Positions 17,727 through 26,946 of a stretch of 64,000 bases of DNA are shown here, piece by piece; the stretch's first letter is position 1; every line of letters starts with the position of its first letter. The DNA lies in the NCBI GenBank assembly GCA_022822855.1, contig JAJDYG010000006.1, positions 1 through 64,000 of the forward strand. The letters are read 5' to 3'. This DNA is from Dehalococcoidia bacterium (GTDB taxonomy: Bacteria > Chloroflexota > Dehalococcoidia > Bin125). The notes beneath the pieces were generated by a model. It saw only the letters and a program-made list of their open reading frames with translations, was not told the DNA's origin and did no database searches. The position numbers and the translations under genes were made by a program.

Positions 17727-17749
17727 CCTCCGACCACAACCATCGGAGG
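17727..17749 (+). promoter_or_regulatory. Hairpin sequestering the ribosome-binding site of the MBL-fold gene
   Basis: CCTCCGA at 17727-17733 pairs with TCGGAGG at 17743-17749. The right arm contains the GGAGG that lies six bases before the ATG at 17756. Folding would hide the ribosome-binding site. The element is conserved in the upstream duplicate (17228-17250), including the loop CCACAACCA. Confidence 0.55.
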
Positions 17750-17755
17750 CCCCCA

Positions 17756-18676
17756 ATGACCGTCACCCTCGACTGGCTCGGCTGCGCGACGTTCCGACTC
17801 CAGGTCGACGACACCGTGATCATGCTCGACGCCTACATCGACCGCGTCCCGCTCGCGCCCGACGTCGGTCTGACCGCCGCCGACATCTCCCGCGCCGACG
17901 CCGTCCTAGTGGGACACTCCCACTTCGACCACATCGCCGGAGCCGAGGTGATCGCCGCCAACACCGGCGCGCCCGTGATCGGCTCCAACGAGTCCGCCCG
18001 CGTGCTACTTGAGGCCGGCATCTCTGAGGACCAGCTGCTCCGCTCGCAGGGCGGCGAGCGCCACCGCATCGCCAAAGACATCACCGTCGAGGTCTTCCCC
18101 AGCCTGCATTCCTGCATCTGGACGACCGGCTCCTGGGATCCCGGCAAGGTCGTCCTCGGACAATACGGACTAACCGAGGAGGAACGCTGGGGCAACCGAG
18201 GCTCTATCGACATCGGCGGCTCGCTGGGCGAACGATCTCAGGACCTCGGTCCAGACGCGCAGACCCAGATGATGGACCACGTCGCCACCTGCCTCGGTTC
18301 CAACGACACCGGAGGCGCCCTCGCCTACCTGATCGACACGCCCTACGGTTCAATCTTCTACCACGACACCTCCGGCTGCTGGACCGGCGTCGTCCAGAAC
18401 ATGCGACCCGACGTGGGCATCGTCGCGATGGCCGGACGACCCAACATCGATGGCGAACCGATCCAGGGCTCCCTCGCCCAGTTCGTCGGCCGCATGTCCG
18501 ACATGCTCCGCGCGCCGCGGATCGTGCTCGGCCATCACGACGACTGGATGCCGCCGATGACCCACGACATGACCGGCCCCGACTCGCTCGCCCCGGTCAA
18601 GAACGAGCTCAACCACGTTGCGCCGCGCTCCGAGCTGCTCGACATCCCGCTCGGCGGACGGATCGGCCTCTACTGA
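17756..18676 (+). CDS. MBL-fold metallohydrolase
   Basis: A 306-residue metallo-beta-lactamase fold protein of unknown substrate. The metal-binding motif is VLVGHSHFDHIAGAEV (near residue 53). Later ligands are probably in FPSLHSC, YHDTSGCW and VLGHHDDWMPP. The start MTVTLDWLGCATFRL is typical of the UlaG/beta-lactamase-like subgroup. There is no signal peptide. Its stop codon shares one base with the start of the luciferase-like gene (TGATG), so the two are coupled. The neighbours suggest a small catabolic operon: hydrolase, flavin monooxygenase-like oxidoreductase, ferredoxin. Confidence 0.85.
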   Translation: MTVTLDWLGCATFRLQVDDTVIMLDAYIDRVPLAPDVGLTAADISRADAVLVGHSHFDHIAGAEVIAANTGAPVIGSNESARVLLEAGISEDQLLRSQGGERHRIAKDITVEVFPSLHSCIWTTGSWDPGKVVLGQYGLTEEERWGNRGSIDIGGSLGERSQDLGPDAQTQMMDHVATCLGSNDTGGALAYLIDTPYGSIFYHDTSGCWTGVVQNMRPDVGIVAMAGRPNIDGEPIQGSLAQFVGRMSDMLRAPRIVLGHHDDWMPPMTHDMTGPDSLAPVKNELNHVAPRSELLDIPLGGRIGLY

Positions 18677-19695
18677 TGCCCACGCGCCAGCCAAAGTTCG
18701 GCCTGATCTACGACTTCCGCAATCCGCCCCAGTGGCGCAAGCCCTGGGCCCAGTTCTACGACGAAATCCTTGACGAAATCGTCTACGCCGAGCAGCTCGG
18801 CTACGACCACATCTGGATCACCGAGCACCACTTCATCGACGACGGCTACACGCCCTCCGTGCTGCCCATCGCCGCCGCCATCGCCCGCCTGACCACCCGA
18901 GTCCGGATCGGCACCTGGGTCCTGCTGCTCCCCCTGCACAACGCGATCCGCGTCGCCGAGGACGCCGCCACCGTCGACATCCTCTCCAACGGCCGGCTCG
19001 ACCTCGGCGTGGGCCTTGGCTACAAGGTCGAGGAGTTCGACGGATTCGGCGTCAACCGACGCCACCGAGCCTCGATCATGGACGAGTCCCTCGAGATCAT
19101 CACGCGCACCATGGCCGGCGAATCCGTCACGATCGACGGCCGCCACTACCAGGTTAAGGACGTCCAGGTCACGCCGCCGCCGATTCAGCAACCCTTCCCG
19201 CTCTGGGTCGGCGCCCGCTCCGAGGCAGCCGCCCGGCGCGCTGCCCGCTTCCGCGCCAACCTGATGATCGTCGCCGACCGACCCGTCTACGACGCCTGGG
19301 CCGACGCTCTCCGCGAACAGGGCGGCGACCCCGCCGACTTCGATGTCCTGCTCTCCGCCGGTGGCTACGTCTCCGACGACCCTGAAGCGCTCTGGGAAGA
19401 GCTCAAGCCGCACCAACGCTACCTGCGCGACACCTACGGCAAGTGGTACAACGACGCCTCCGACCTCGGCGAGCAGGACCCGCTCGGCCAGTTCTTGCAC
19501 CACACCGACGAGGACCTCCGCGCCCGCTTCGTCGCCGGCACGCCCGACGAGGTCGCCGCCGCCATCGAGCGCACCCTCGACTGGATCCCCGCCGACCACA
19601 TCATCACCTCGCCGGTCCCGCCCGGGGCCTCGCGCGACCTCGCCCGGCGCAGCATCGAACTGTTCGCCCGCGAAGTCATCCCGCGCTTTCGGTAA
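18676..19695 (+). CDS. LLM-class flavin-dependent oxidoreductase
   Basis: A 339-residue TIM-barrel protein of the bacterial luciferase-like family, which uses reduced flavin or F420 to oxidise small organic substrates. Typical signatures are EQLGYDHIWITEHHF, IAAAIARLTTRVRIGTWVLL, HNAIRVAEDAATVDILSNGR and DLGVGLGYKVEEFDGFG, followed by FPLWVGARSEAAARRAAR. It is coupled to the MBL-fold gene and precedes the ferredoxin gene by 57 bp. Substrate and cofactor cannot be fixed from sequence. Confidence 0.88.
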   Translation: MPTRQPKFGLIYDFRNPPQWRKPWAQFYDEILDEIVYAEQLGYDHIWITEHHFIDDGYTPSVLPIAAAIARLTTRVRIGTWVLLLPLHNAIRVAEDAATVDILSNGRLDLGVGLGYKVEEFDGFGVNRRHRASIMDESLEIITRTMAGESVTIDGRHYQVKDVQVTPPPIQQPFPLWVGARSEAAARRAARFRANLMIVADRPVYDAWADALREQGGDPADFDVLLSAGGYVSDDPEALWEELKPHQRYLRDTYGKWYNDASDLGEQDPLGQFLHHTDEDLRARFVAGTPDEVAAAIERTLDWIPADHIITSPVPPGASRDLARRSIELFAREVIPRFR

Positions 19696-19752
19696 CATGG
19701 CGATGCAATCCGGAGCAGCGATCCAGCGCAACTACAGGACGGGGAGGGCGAG

Positions 19753-19944
19753 ATGAAGGTCAAGATCGACACGAGCCTCTGCGAGGGCCACGCCAAGTGC
19801 ATGGAAGCCACCGAAGTCGTCTTCGAGGTCCGCGACGACGACCTCTCCCACGTTCTCGTCGACACCGTTCCCCCCGAAGAGGAAGCCAACGTCACCCGAG
19901 CCGTCCGGACGTGTCCGAGAGCGGCGATCTCGGTGGAGGACTGA
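19753..19944 (+). CDS. Small ferredoxin, probably [3Fe-4S], P450-associated type
   Basis: A 63-residue ferredoxin. CEGHAKC near residue 10 and CPRAAI near the end give three cysteines in the spacing C-x5-C...CP. This is the pattern of the [3Fe-4S] ferredoxins that reduce bacterial P450s. It sits in the operon with the luciferase-like gene, and two P450 genes lie 6 kb away at 25546 and 26947, so it may be their electron donor. The start ATG at 19753 has GGGAGGGCG just upstream. Confidence 0.87.
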   Translation: MKVKIDTSLCEGHAKCMEATEVVFEVRDDDLSHVLVDTVPPEEEANVTRAVRTCPRAAISVED

Positions 19945-19985
19945 GCTACGTCATACACACGTTCTTGGTGGACTACACTTCTGGC

Positions 19986-21434
19986 ATGGCCGATCCAGCG
20001 CTTATGACAATCGGAGGTGATTCTGACCAGTGCTCGCCTCCATCGGAGTCTCCTAATGGAGGAGCAACAGACGAGCGTCGCTCCTTGCATGGTCGGTTCG
20101 CCTCGCGACTGATTGTTAACCCGGAATTGACTCGCAAGATCGTCTCCCACCAGGGGAACAAGACCGAACCAGGATTCCGCTGGTTGAAGTACAAGGAGAG
20201 TTTCTCGCACACCCTTGTCGAGCGCTGCCTTGATGCGACGAACCCAGCTGCCGTGCTCGATCCGTTCGCTGGCCTGGGCACCGTGCCTCTCATCGCCTCT
20301 GGCCGTGGAAAAAGTGCCCGCGGCATCGAGATCAGCCCGGTGGGTGTGGAGGCAGGGCAAGCCATTGCCACTGCTGCCAACGGCTTGGCCAGGGCCGACT
20401 TCGACGAAGCTGCCAGGGACTTGCAGAAATTCATCTCCTCCAAAGAAGATCCCCAGCCTGAATTCGAGTTTCCCCATGTGCGAATCACGGAGAAGGCATT
20501 CTCCGAGCGCACGGAGCGGTCCCTAGCCCTTGCGCGCCAATACCTCGCGAATGTTGACGACCCATCGCTCAAATCGATGCTCAATCTCGCCTGTCTAAGC
20601 GTACTTGAACAGATCAGCTACACCCGCAAAGACGGACAGTACCTGCGATGGGACAATCGCTCAGGTCGCACCCTTCGCGCCCGGCTAAACAAAGGTCCGA
20701 TCCCATCGCTTACCGAAGCCCTTTCAGAACGGTGCGGGGAGATTTCCGACGACATTTTGCCACTAAAGCAGAAATTTGGCGGAGGCCGCCCAAGTCTCTT
20801 GGTCGGTTCTTGCTTAGAGCTCTTGCGGCGATTGGACGACGGTTCGTGCGATATGGTCCTAACGTCTCCACCATACGCCAATCGCTACGATTACACCCGC
20901 ACATACGCGCTAGAACTCGCATGGCTTGGATTCGATCAAACCAAGTTCGCTTCCCTCAGGCAACGAATGTTGTCAGCCACCGTCGAAAACCACTCTAAAC
21001 GTGCCGAGTTGTGGAAACGATATAACGGAGACCTAACCATTAGCGCAGCTCAAACCATATATGAGCAACAGGGGGCATTACATGAACTTCTCGATACTCT
21101 ACGCGATGTTGAAGGTCAACTAGGTAACCGTCATGTGATTCGCCTGTTGGAGGGCTACTTCTTCGAAATGGCACTTGTGATTACAGAGCTTGGTCGCATC
21201 ATCCGACCAGGCGGCACGGTCGTTATGGTGAACGACAATGTGCGCTATCACGGCGAAGAAGTGCCTGTAGATCTGATTCTGAGTGACTTCGCCGAAAGTG
21301 TCGGCTTTCGATGCGAACGCATCGACGTATTGCCCCGTGGCAAAGGCAACGCGAGCCAACAGATGGGTCGCTTCGGGCGCAAGGAGATACGCAAATGTGT
21401 CTACTGGTGGAAGCGAACAAATGTCGCATCTTGA
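19986..21434 (+). CDS. DNA methyltransferase of a type II restriction-modification system
   Basis: A 482-residue amino-methyltransferase that would modify a cytosine N4 or adenine N6 in its target site. The SAM-binding motif I is DPFAGLGTVPLIASG (near residue 88). The catalytic motif IV, MVLTSPPYANRYDYTR, comes some 220 residues later, with a probable target-recognition region between them. SPPY is most usual in N4-cytosine enzymes. The ATG at 19986 is used because earlier in-frame codons run back through the ferredoxin region. The gene overlaps the next by 14 bp. The DNA is visibly more AT-rich than its neighbours, which suggests acquisition by transfer. Confidence 0.88.
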   Translation: MADPALMTIGGDSDQCSPPSESPNGGATDERRSLHGRFASRLIVNPELTRKIVSHQGNKTEPGFRWLKYKESFSHTLVERCLDATNPAAVLDPFAGLGTVPLIASGRGKSARGIEISPVGVEAGQAIATAANGLARADFDEAARDLQKFISSKEDPQPEFEFPHVRITEKAFSERTERSLALARQYLANVDDPSLKSMLNLACLSVLEQISYTRKDGQYLRWDNRSGRTLRARLNKGPIPSLTEALSERCGEISDDILPLKQKFGGGRPSLLVGSCLELLRRLDDGSCDMVLTSPPYANRYDYTRTYALELAWLGFDQTKFASLRQRMLSATVENHSKRAELWKRYNGDLTISAAQTIYEQQGALHELLDTLRDVEGQLGNRHVIRLLEGYFFEMALVITELGRIIRPGGTVVMVNDNVRYHGEEVPVDLILSDFAESVGFRCERIDVLPRGKGNASQQMGRFGRKEIRKCVYWWKRTNVAS

Positions 21435-22395
21435 CGACGCCATTTGGCGTTCGACTCTGATCGAAGAGCGAATACGCCAACGGGCAGACGTTGCGCTGCG
21501 AATTTGGCTGGAAGAGTACTCCGGACAACTCGACTACTCTCCGATAGGCGCCCTTATGATCAGCGAAAGAGCATGGAAGCATGTCACCGATAGTGGTCTC
21601 AGTCCTCGGATGGTGTTCGCACATCCAACACTGCTGCAAGAGAATCCACGGGCTTCCGCGTACTACAGAGGCATCTCTCTATTGTCGCAAAAGCGCGTCT
21701 CTGATCTGGCCACTTCAATCGCTAGCTGGGAGAACCCTGACAAGCGGCCGCGAGTCACTGAGGAGAGGGCCACGGAGGTCGCTTGTCTCTACAACACAGT
21801 TATATCGTCTATTGTCGAAGGCACGACTGACTGGACACTTGAGAACGGCTATCGGAACATCATTGCGACCATGGGGATTAGATTGGATGGTTCATTTCGA
21901 AATGTGGTTGGTGCAGATGCGGAGCGGATGATTAAGGACAGAATAGGCGAATGGCTTGAACACAACGAGCTTATCGATTCGTACCAGGTTGATCATCGTA
22001 CCTACGAACTTCCAAACAGCTACCGCGTCCGCTTTTCCTCTGAACCTGACATCGAGTTTCGCCAGGTGACAGGTGGTAAGGAAGTCGTCGTGGCGACTAT
22101 CGAGATAAAGGGAGGCAAGGATCCAGCGGGGGCGCTAGAGAGGCTCGGTGCCATTCAGAAGAGCTTCGAAAACACGCCACCAGGATGCACTAACATGCTT
22201 ATCGCCGGAGTAATCACCCCTGAGATGAATACCCGTCTCAACGAATTGGGCATTCTAAAGCGATATCTGCTCGATGATCTCCGGCGGAGTGCTGAGGAAT
22301 GGGCAGACTTTCTGAACGAAGTCTTCCACCACACTGTCCGAATCACTGATGCCCCAATCACCGAAGAAAACCTGCAAGAGCAACCAGGTAGCTGA
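21421..22395 (+). CDS. Restriction endonuclease, possibly XcyI/Cfr9I-like
   Basis: A 324-residue protein that overlaps the methyltransferase gene and shares its composition. A PD-(D/E)xK nuclease site is readable as PDIEF followed about 17 residues later by ATIEIKGGKDPAGALERL. The order (methylase then nuclease), size and motif fit a type II restriction enzyme. The shape of the catalytic stretch recalls the XcyI/Cfr9I family, whose members cut CCCGGG, but I am not certain of the family and do not claim the site. The start ATG lies inside the methylase gene. Confidence 0.72.
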   Translation: MSHLDDAIWRSTLIEERIRQRADVALRIWLEEYSGQLDYSPIGALMISERAWKHVTDSGLSPRMVFAHPTLLQENPRASAYYRGISLLSQKRVSDLATSIASWENPDKRPRVTEERATEVACLYNTVISSIVEGTTDWTLENGYRNIIATMGIRLDGSFRNVVGADAERMIKDRIGEWLEHNELIDSYQVDHRTYELPNSYRVRFSSEPDIEFRQVTGGKEVVVATIEIKGGKDPAGALERLGAIQKSFENTPPGCTNMLIAGVITPEMNTRLNELGILKRYLLDDLRRSAEEWADFLNEVFHHTVRITDAPITEENLQEQPGS

Positions 22396-22540
22396 GGCGA
22401 GCCAGCCGTTGCCGATTATCTCCATCGACCTGATCCGACGCAAGCTCGCCCGAGAACCGCAGATCCACGGCGGCAAGAAGTCCCGCGTCGTATTCACCGT
22501 TGACGGCGAGAAGTCGGTCCCCCGCGACGATCGATCCTGA
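22396..22540 (+). other. Possible gene remnant after the restriction system
   Basis: Between the nuclease stop and the convergent protease gene there is a stretch of host-like high GC. It is open in the frame ISIDLIRRKLAREPQIHGG then KKSRVVFTVDGEKSVPRDD, ending at 22540. It lacks its own start codon and overlaps the nuclease gene in its upstream part. It may be the 3' remainder of a gene broken when the restriction system arrived, or chance. I do not recognise it. Confidence 0.25.
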
Positions 22541-22543
22541 TCC

Positions 22544-25516
22544 CTACCGAACCGTCACCACGATCTTCACCGGCTCGCCCTCCGACACGTTCACCCGCCA
22601 ACCCCAGACATCGAAGTCCGCGAAAGTGTGAAAGTCGCGGCGCGGGGAGTACTGCTTGCCGGAATCGTCCACCACAGCGATCACCAGGTCCTCAAAGTCA
22701 TGGGGGCCGGTGTTGCGTAGTTTGAAGTAGTGGGTTGAAAGCCATAGCCGCTGTTCGCGGGCTGAGAGGCCTGGACAGTCCTGCCTGGGGAAGAAGCGAA
22801 CCAGGAGAAGTTCGATGCCTTCGGGCGCCTCCAGTTCCCATTCTGCGTCGGAGAGCGGGGCTGCGGGCCGACGTGGCTCTATGCAGATCGCTTCCGGAGC
22901 GCGTCTGGCGAGATACTCCACAATGAAGATCTTGTCGCCGAAGTCGCAGACTTCGGGTCGGTGACCGTCCTCATCGTAGACACGCCAGATGTCAGGGTTA
23001 TCTACGCTTGATGCGTAGACGGCGTAGTGCTGCTCCCCCCGCTCGGTGGGGTGGACGCTACAGACCCTGCCGCTGAACTGTGGCTGCACCGGGCCAGCAT
23101 AGAGCGGCCGGTCAAGCGCGGCGGCCATCCCGAACGCCGGCGGACCGCGATCCTCGAACTGCGGCCGCTCGACCCGGCCGCGCATCTCGGCCAGCGACGC
23201 AGCGACCGTCTCCGCCCGCAGCAAGTCGTCTCCCCCGATCGAGATGCCCAGCAACTGGCCGGTACACAGGTCGATTAGCGGCGCGCCGTGACGGCTAATG
23301 CCCGTGGGCTCAACTCGCAGCACCCGCTCGGTCATCGCGCTCACGGTCAGAATCGACAGGTGGAATCGCTCCGCGTTGCCGGCCGGATACGAGAGCAAGT
23401 GGACGTTTGAGCCGATCAAGTCCTCATCGGTTGCGCCGATCACAGCCGCACGCCCCAGGTCGACCTCAACCTCCGTATCGAAGAGTTCAACCAGTGCCAG
23501 GTCGTTGCGCGGATCAGCCGCGACCCGAACAACCGCATGCGAGGTCTCGCCGCGCGAGACGACACCCCACGGCGCGCCGTCCGGAGTGCGCGCTCCGTTG
23601 ACCAGGAACTGACGCTGCCCCACGTAGACGGCGGTTCCGCTGCCGGCCAGCGAGTTGAATTGCCAGCCGAACAGGCCGCCCGGATCGCGGTAGGCGCAGG
23701 ACAGCACCGGCCCACTGACCTGCTCGGGCAGCGGTGTCAGCTCAATCGGAACGTCCGCAGTCCACGAGATCGGCGGCGACTCCCGCCATCGTCCGACCGC
23801 TCCCGGATACGCGAGGACCCCGCCGTCGGCAGGACAGAGATTCTCGCCGCCAGCCCACAGACATGCTCGTACCGCACCGCTCTGACTATCGATCCGCACG
23901 GCGATCTGCGCGCGCTGCTCCAGCTCGACCCGCACAGGTTCGCCAGGGATCTGGGCCCCGGCAGCCTCGAACGGAAGCAGCAATCGCTCAGCTCCGATCG
24001 CGAGACGCAAGGCAATCGGATCGAAGTCCGCCGGCGCAGTCCACTCCTGCCAGAAGCTGGTCACCGGCCCGTCCGGACCGCCGGTCAAGCTCCGATACGA
24101 CTTGCCCTGCCACGGCCCAACCACCAGAGATCCATCCGCACCGACCAAGGTCGCTCCAAGGTCGCCCCCCTCGGCCTGCGGTTCGTCGAACACGACCAGC
24201 AGCGAATAGCGCCTCAGCTCCGGACACTCCGGCCCGAGACCGTGAGTGATCAACCTGACCCCGCCAAGTGTCCGCGGATCATCGAGCAACACCGTGTCGA
24301 CGAAGGCAATCTCATCGCCCGAGCAGTCCGCCGGAACACCCGCGACTGGTCCAATCGACTCCAGCGCGGCGATGTACGTGCGCCCGTTGTCAAAGTCCTC
24401 CGGACCGTCCGCGCCGCAGACGCCGACCTGCCGCCACCCCGTCCGCTCCAGGTCCGCCCGAACCCCTGCCTCGTCCGCAATCCCCGACACGCCGATCCAC
24501 CAGTCGCCGTCCACCTCGGAGCAGTCGACCTCTTGCGGAGGCTCGGGGCCGTAGTGCCAGATCAGCCGGTCGGCGGCGCGCAAGGTCTTGGGCAGCGATT
24601 CGGGCAGCCGAGGCGAGACCGGCCATTGCTCGTTGATCCGCCGCAGCGACGTTTGCAGCGCGCGGCCCGAGTGCGTGTACGCCCAGGTGGAGCTACCTGC
24701 CCAGAGCACGCCGATCACATCGCCGCAGGCGTCAACCATCGGCCCGCCGCTGTTGCCGCCCCGGATCGCGCTGCTGGTCTGGATGTTGTCGTCCCAGACC
24801 TGGATCACCGTGCCTCCCCCAGAGAACGTCAACGCCTCGCCGCCGGGATAGCCGACCACGAAGACCGGCTGCCCCACATCTTCCTGAGTCGGCGCTCGCA
24901 ACCGCATCACGGGAACGTCGCTGACCAGCTCCGTTGTTACGACCTCCAGCAGCGCCAGATCAAACTGCGGGTCTGATCCGAGCACCACCGCACCGATCGT
25001 CCGCTCCCCGTGAATCAGCGAGACAAACGGCGGACGCCGCTCAACCACATGATGCGCCGTGATGAATCGCCCGCCGCCGATGTGAAACGCCGTGCCAAAC
25101 GATCGCGTGGTCTCCACCTTCCACGTGGCCGACAGCATGCGCTCGGCATCGAAGTTGCACGTCGGTTGGGAAGCCACGCCGCTCTGGCCTCGCGCCGAGT
25201 AGACGATTTCCTCTGGGTCGACCCGCGTGGACCACTCGACCTCGCTACTGGTGATCCATCGATCTGTCCGAGCGTGGTCCGGCCGGACGTATCTCGCTTC
25301 CGGACACAGCACCTGACCGTCGCCGGTTCTCAGACAGAGTTCGAGTCGCCCCTGCTCGTCGACCCGAGTCAGGATCTGCCCGCTCAGCTCGTATCCCGGT
25401 TCAACAGCGGGCGGACCCTGCGCACCGATCGAGTTTGCAATCAGAAACGCGGACACGCCGAGCAGCACGACCACTGCAACCGAGAGGACTCTGGCGAACC
25501 TGTTGGGGAACTGCAT
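22544..25516 (-). CDS. Secreted or membrane-anchored double trypsin-like protease
   Basis: A 990-residue extracytoplasmic protein starting with a signal anchor (residues 10-32). The first S1-type domain has an intact triad: His in FITAHHVV (156), Asp in QFDLALL (186) and Ser in RGGNSGGPM (256). A middle region of about 270 residues with several cysteines follows. The second protease-like domain (about 590-800) aligns by GSGTAVYVGQRQFLV and NDLALVELF. Its His position reads NGARTP and its Ser position SRHGAPLID, so it has lost catalytic residues. The C terminus ends in a beta-rich domain (LWLSTHYFKLRNTGPHDF). It stands alone, converging on the restriction system. Its substrate is unknown. Confidence 0.82.
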   Translation of the reverse strand: MQFPNRFARVLSVAVVVLLGVSAFLIANSIGAQGPPAVEPGYELSGQILTRVDEQGRLELCLRTGDGQVLCPEARYVRPDHARTDRWITSSEVEWSTRVDPEEIVYSARGQSGVASQPTCNFDAERMLSATWKVETTRSFGTAFHIGGGRFITAHHVVERRPPFVSLIHGERTIGAVVLGSDPQFDLALLEVVTTELVSDVPVMRLRAPTQEDVGQPVFVVGYPGGEALTFSGGGTVIQVWDDNIQTSSAIRGGNSGGPMVDACGDVIGVLWAGSSTWAYTHSGRALQTSLRRINEQWPVSPRLPESLPKTLRAADRLIWHYGPEPPQEVDCSEVDGDWWIGVSGIADEAGVRADLERTGWRQVGVCGADGPEDFDNGRTYIAALESIGPVAGVPADCSGDEIAFVDTVLLDDPRTLGGVRLITHGLGPECPELRRYSLLVVFDEPQAEGGDLGATLVGADGSLVVGPWQGKSYRSLTGGPDGPVTSFWQEWTAPADFDPIALRLAIGAERLLLPFEAAGAQIPGEPVRVELEQRAQIAVRIDSQSGAVRACLWAGGENLCPADGGVLAYPGAVGRWRESPPISWTADVPIELTPLPEQVSGPVLSCAYRDPGGLFGWQFNSLAGSGTAVYVGQRQFLVNGARTPDGAPWGVVSRGETSHAVVRVAADPRNDLALVELFDTEVEVDLGRAAVIGATDEDLIGSNVHLLSYPAGNAERFHLSILTVSAMTERVLRVEPTGISRHGAPLIDLCTGQLLGISIGGDDLLRAETVAASLAEMRGRVERPQFEDRGPPAFGMAAALDRPLYAGPVQPQFSGRVCSVHPTERGEQHYAVYASSVDNPDIWRVYDEDGHRPEVCDFGDKIFIVEYLARRAPEAICIEPRRPAAPLSDAEWELEAPEGIELLLVRFFPRQDCPGLSAREQRLWLSTHYFKLRNTGPHDFEDLVIAVVDDSGKQYSPRRDFHTFADFDVWGWRVNVSEGEPVKIVVTVR

Positions 25517-25545
25517 CCCCCTCAGCGTATGTGACTCCTACGGGC

Positions 25546-26874
25546 CTACAGCGCCCGGTAGCGAACCATTTGACGCTTGATCCCTCCGACGTGAAGCGAA
25601 CTGGGAACCATCTCCGGCTCCCCCGCCAACTCGAGGTTCGGCAGAATCGGCAGCAGCGCGTGGAAGATCGAGCGCATCTCCCAGCGAGCCAGGTTCGCAC
25701 CCAGACAGAAGTGCTCGCCGTAGCCGCCGAACGCGAAGTGATCGTTCGGGTCGCGCCTGATGTCGAACTTGTAGGGGTCGGGGAAGACCTCTTCGTCGCG
25801 GTTCGCCGACGGATACCACATCACGATCGAGTCGCCCTTGCGCAGCGTCTTGCCGCGCAGCTCCAGGTCTTCCGTCACGGTCCGCTGGAACTGGATCACG
25901 ATCGACGTCCAGCGCAGAATCTCTTCAACCGCCGACGGAATCAGCTCTGGGTTCGCAACCAAGTCGTCGAGCTGGTCGCGATGATCGAGCAGCGCCTTGA
26001 TCCCACCCGTGATCGAGTTGCGCGTCGTCTCGTTGCCCGCGCCGATCAGCAGCCGGAAATAGGAGGAAATCTCGCGCGGCGTCAGATGCTCGCCGCCGAC
26101 CTCGGCCCGCATCAGATCGCTGAGCAGGTCGTCGCCCAGCCCGTTCGCCTCGCGCTCGCGCACCAGACCCTCGTTGTAGACGTTGAACTCCAGGTTCACC
26201 CGACGGATCGTCTGCTCGCGATCCTCGCCGGGCAGCCGGAACTCCGGGTCGGCCGCGCCGCCCGCTGTCTCTGTCCAGTGGAAGATCTGGCCCCAGTCGT
26301 CCTCGGGCACGCCCGCCATGTCGCAGATCGCCGCCACCGGCAGCAAGGCCGAGACCTCATGCACCACGTCGAGCGCGCTCGTCTTGCCGCGCTCGGCAAA
26401 GTCGGCCACGATCCGGTCCGCGAACGTCGAGATGTAGTTCTCCGACATCTCCTCGAAGTGATCCTCGAGCTTGCGCATCATCCGCGGCGTGAAGTGATGC
26501 GCCACCAACCGCCGATGCTCGCGATGCTCCGGCGGGTCCATGAAGATGAAGTCCGGCGGCTCCGAGGGATGCCCGCCGTAGCGGTTCGCGTTGACCTCGC
26601 GCCCGCGCTCGGTGATCCCGATCGAGTCGTGATCGTTCATCCGCAAGAGCTGCGTGTTCGAGAACAGCTCCGGATGCGACGAGATGTAGCGGATGTCGGC
26701 GTGCTTGCTGATCGCCCAGAACGGCTCGAAGTTCGGCCGCTGATACCAGTAGACCGGAGCCTCCCGGCGCAGGATGTCCCAGGCCTCCCACGGATAGCCA
26801 TGCTCCACGTAGAGCGACGTATCGGTGATATCCAGAGTGTCAAGCGTCAGCGCGGGTCGTTCAGCGGTAACCAT
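25546..26874 (-). CDS. Cytochrome P450, CYP125-like
   Basis: A 442-residue soluble bacterial P450. The heme-binding loop is AFGGYGEHFCLGANLAR (Cys near residue 389). The I-helix is LIGAGNETTRNSI, and the K-helix ExxR is in VEEILRW. The FGGxGxHxC loop, with one residue more than the usual FGxGxHxC, and the opening PEHREHRRLVAHHFTPR resemble mycobacterial CYP125-type steroid and branched-lipid hydroxylases. GGAGG lies eight bases before the ATG. It is downstream of a close paralogue at 26947 (72 bp gap), with which it probably forms an operon. The substrate is not determinable. Confidence 0.92.
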   Translation of the reverse strand: MVTAERPALTLDTLDITDTSLYVEHGYPWEAWDILRREAPVYWYQRPNFEPFWAISKHADIRYISSHPELFSNTQLLRMNDHDSIGITERGREVNANRYGGHPSEPPDFIFMDPPEHREHRRLVAHHFTPRMMRKLEDHFEEMSENYISTFADRIVADFAERGKTSALDVVHEVSALLPVAAICDMAGVPEDDWGQIFHWTETAGGAADPEFRLPGEDREQTIRRVNLEFNVYNEGLVREREANGLGDDLLSDLMRAEVGGEHLTPREISSYFRLLIGAGNETTRNSITGGIKALLDHRDQLDDLVANPELIPSAVEEILRWTSIVIQFQRTVTEDLELRGKTLRKGDSIVMWYPSANRDEEVFPDPYKFDIRRDPNDHFAFGGYGEHFCLGANLARWEMRSIFHALLPILPNLELAGEPEMVPSSLHVGGIKRQMVRYRAL

Positions 26875-26946
26875 TCCAAACCTCCATGGCGATCCCGGGT
26901 TCAGGCATCACCAAGAAGATACTTGTTCAAGCCGCCGAAGTGAACG

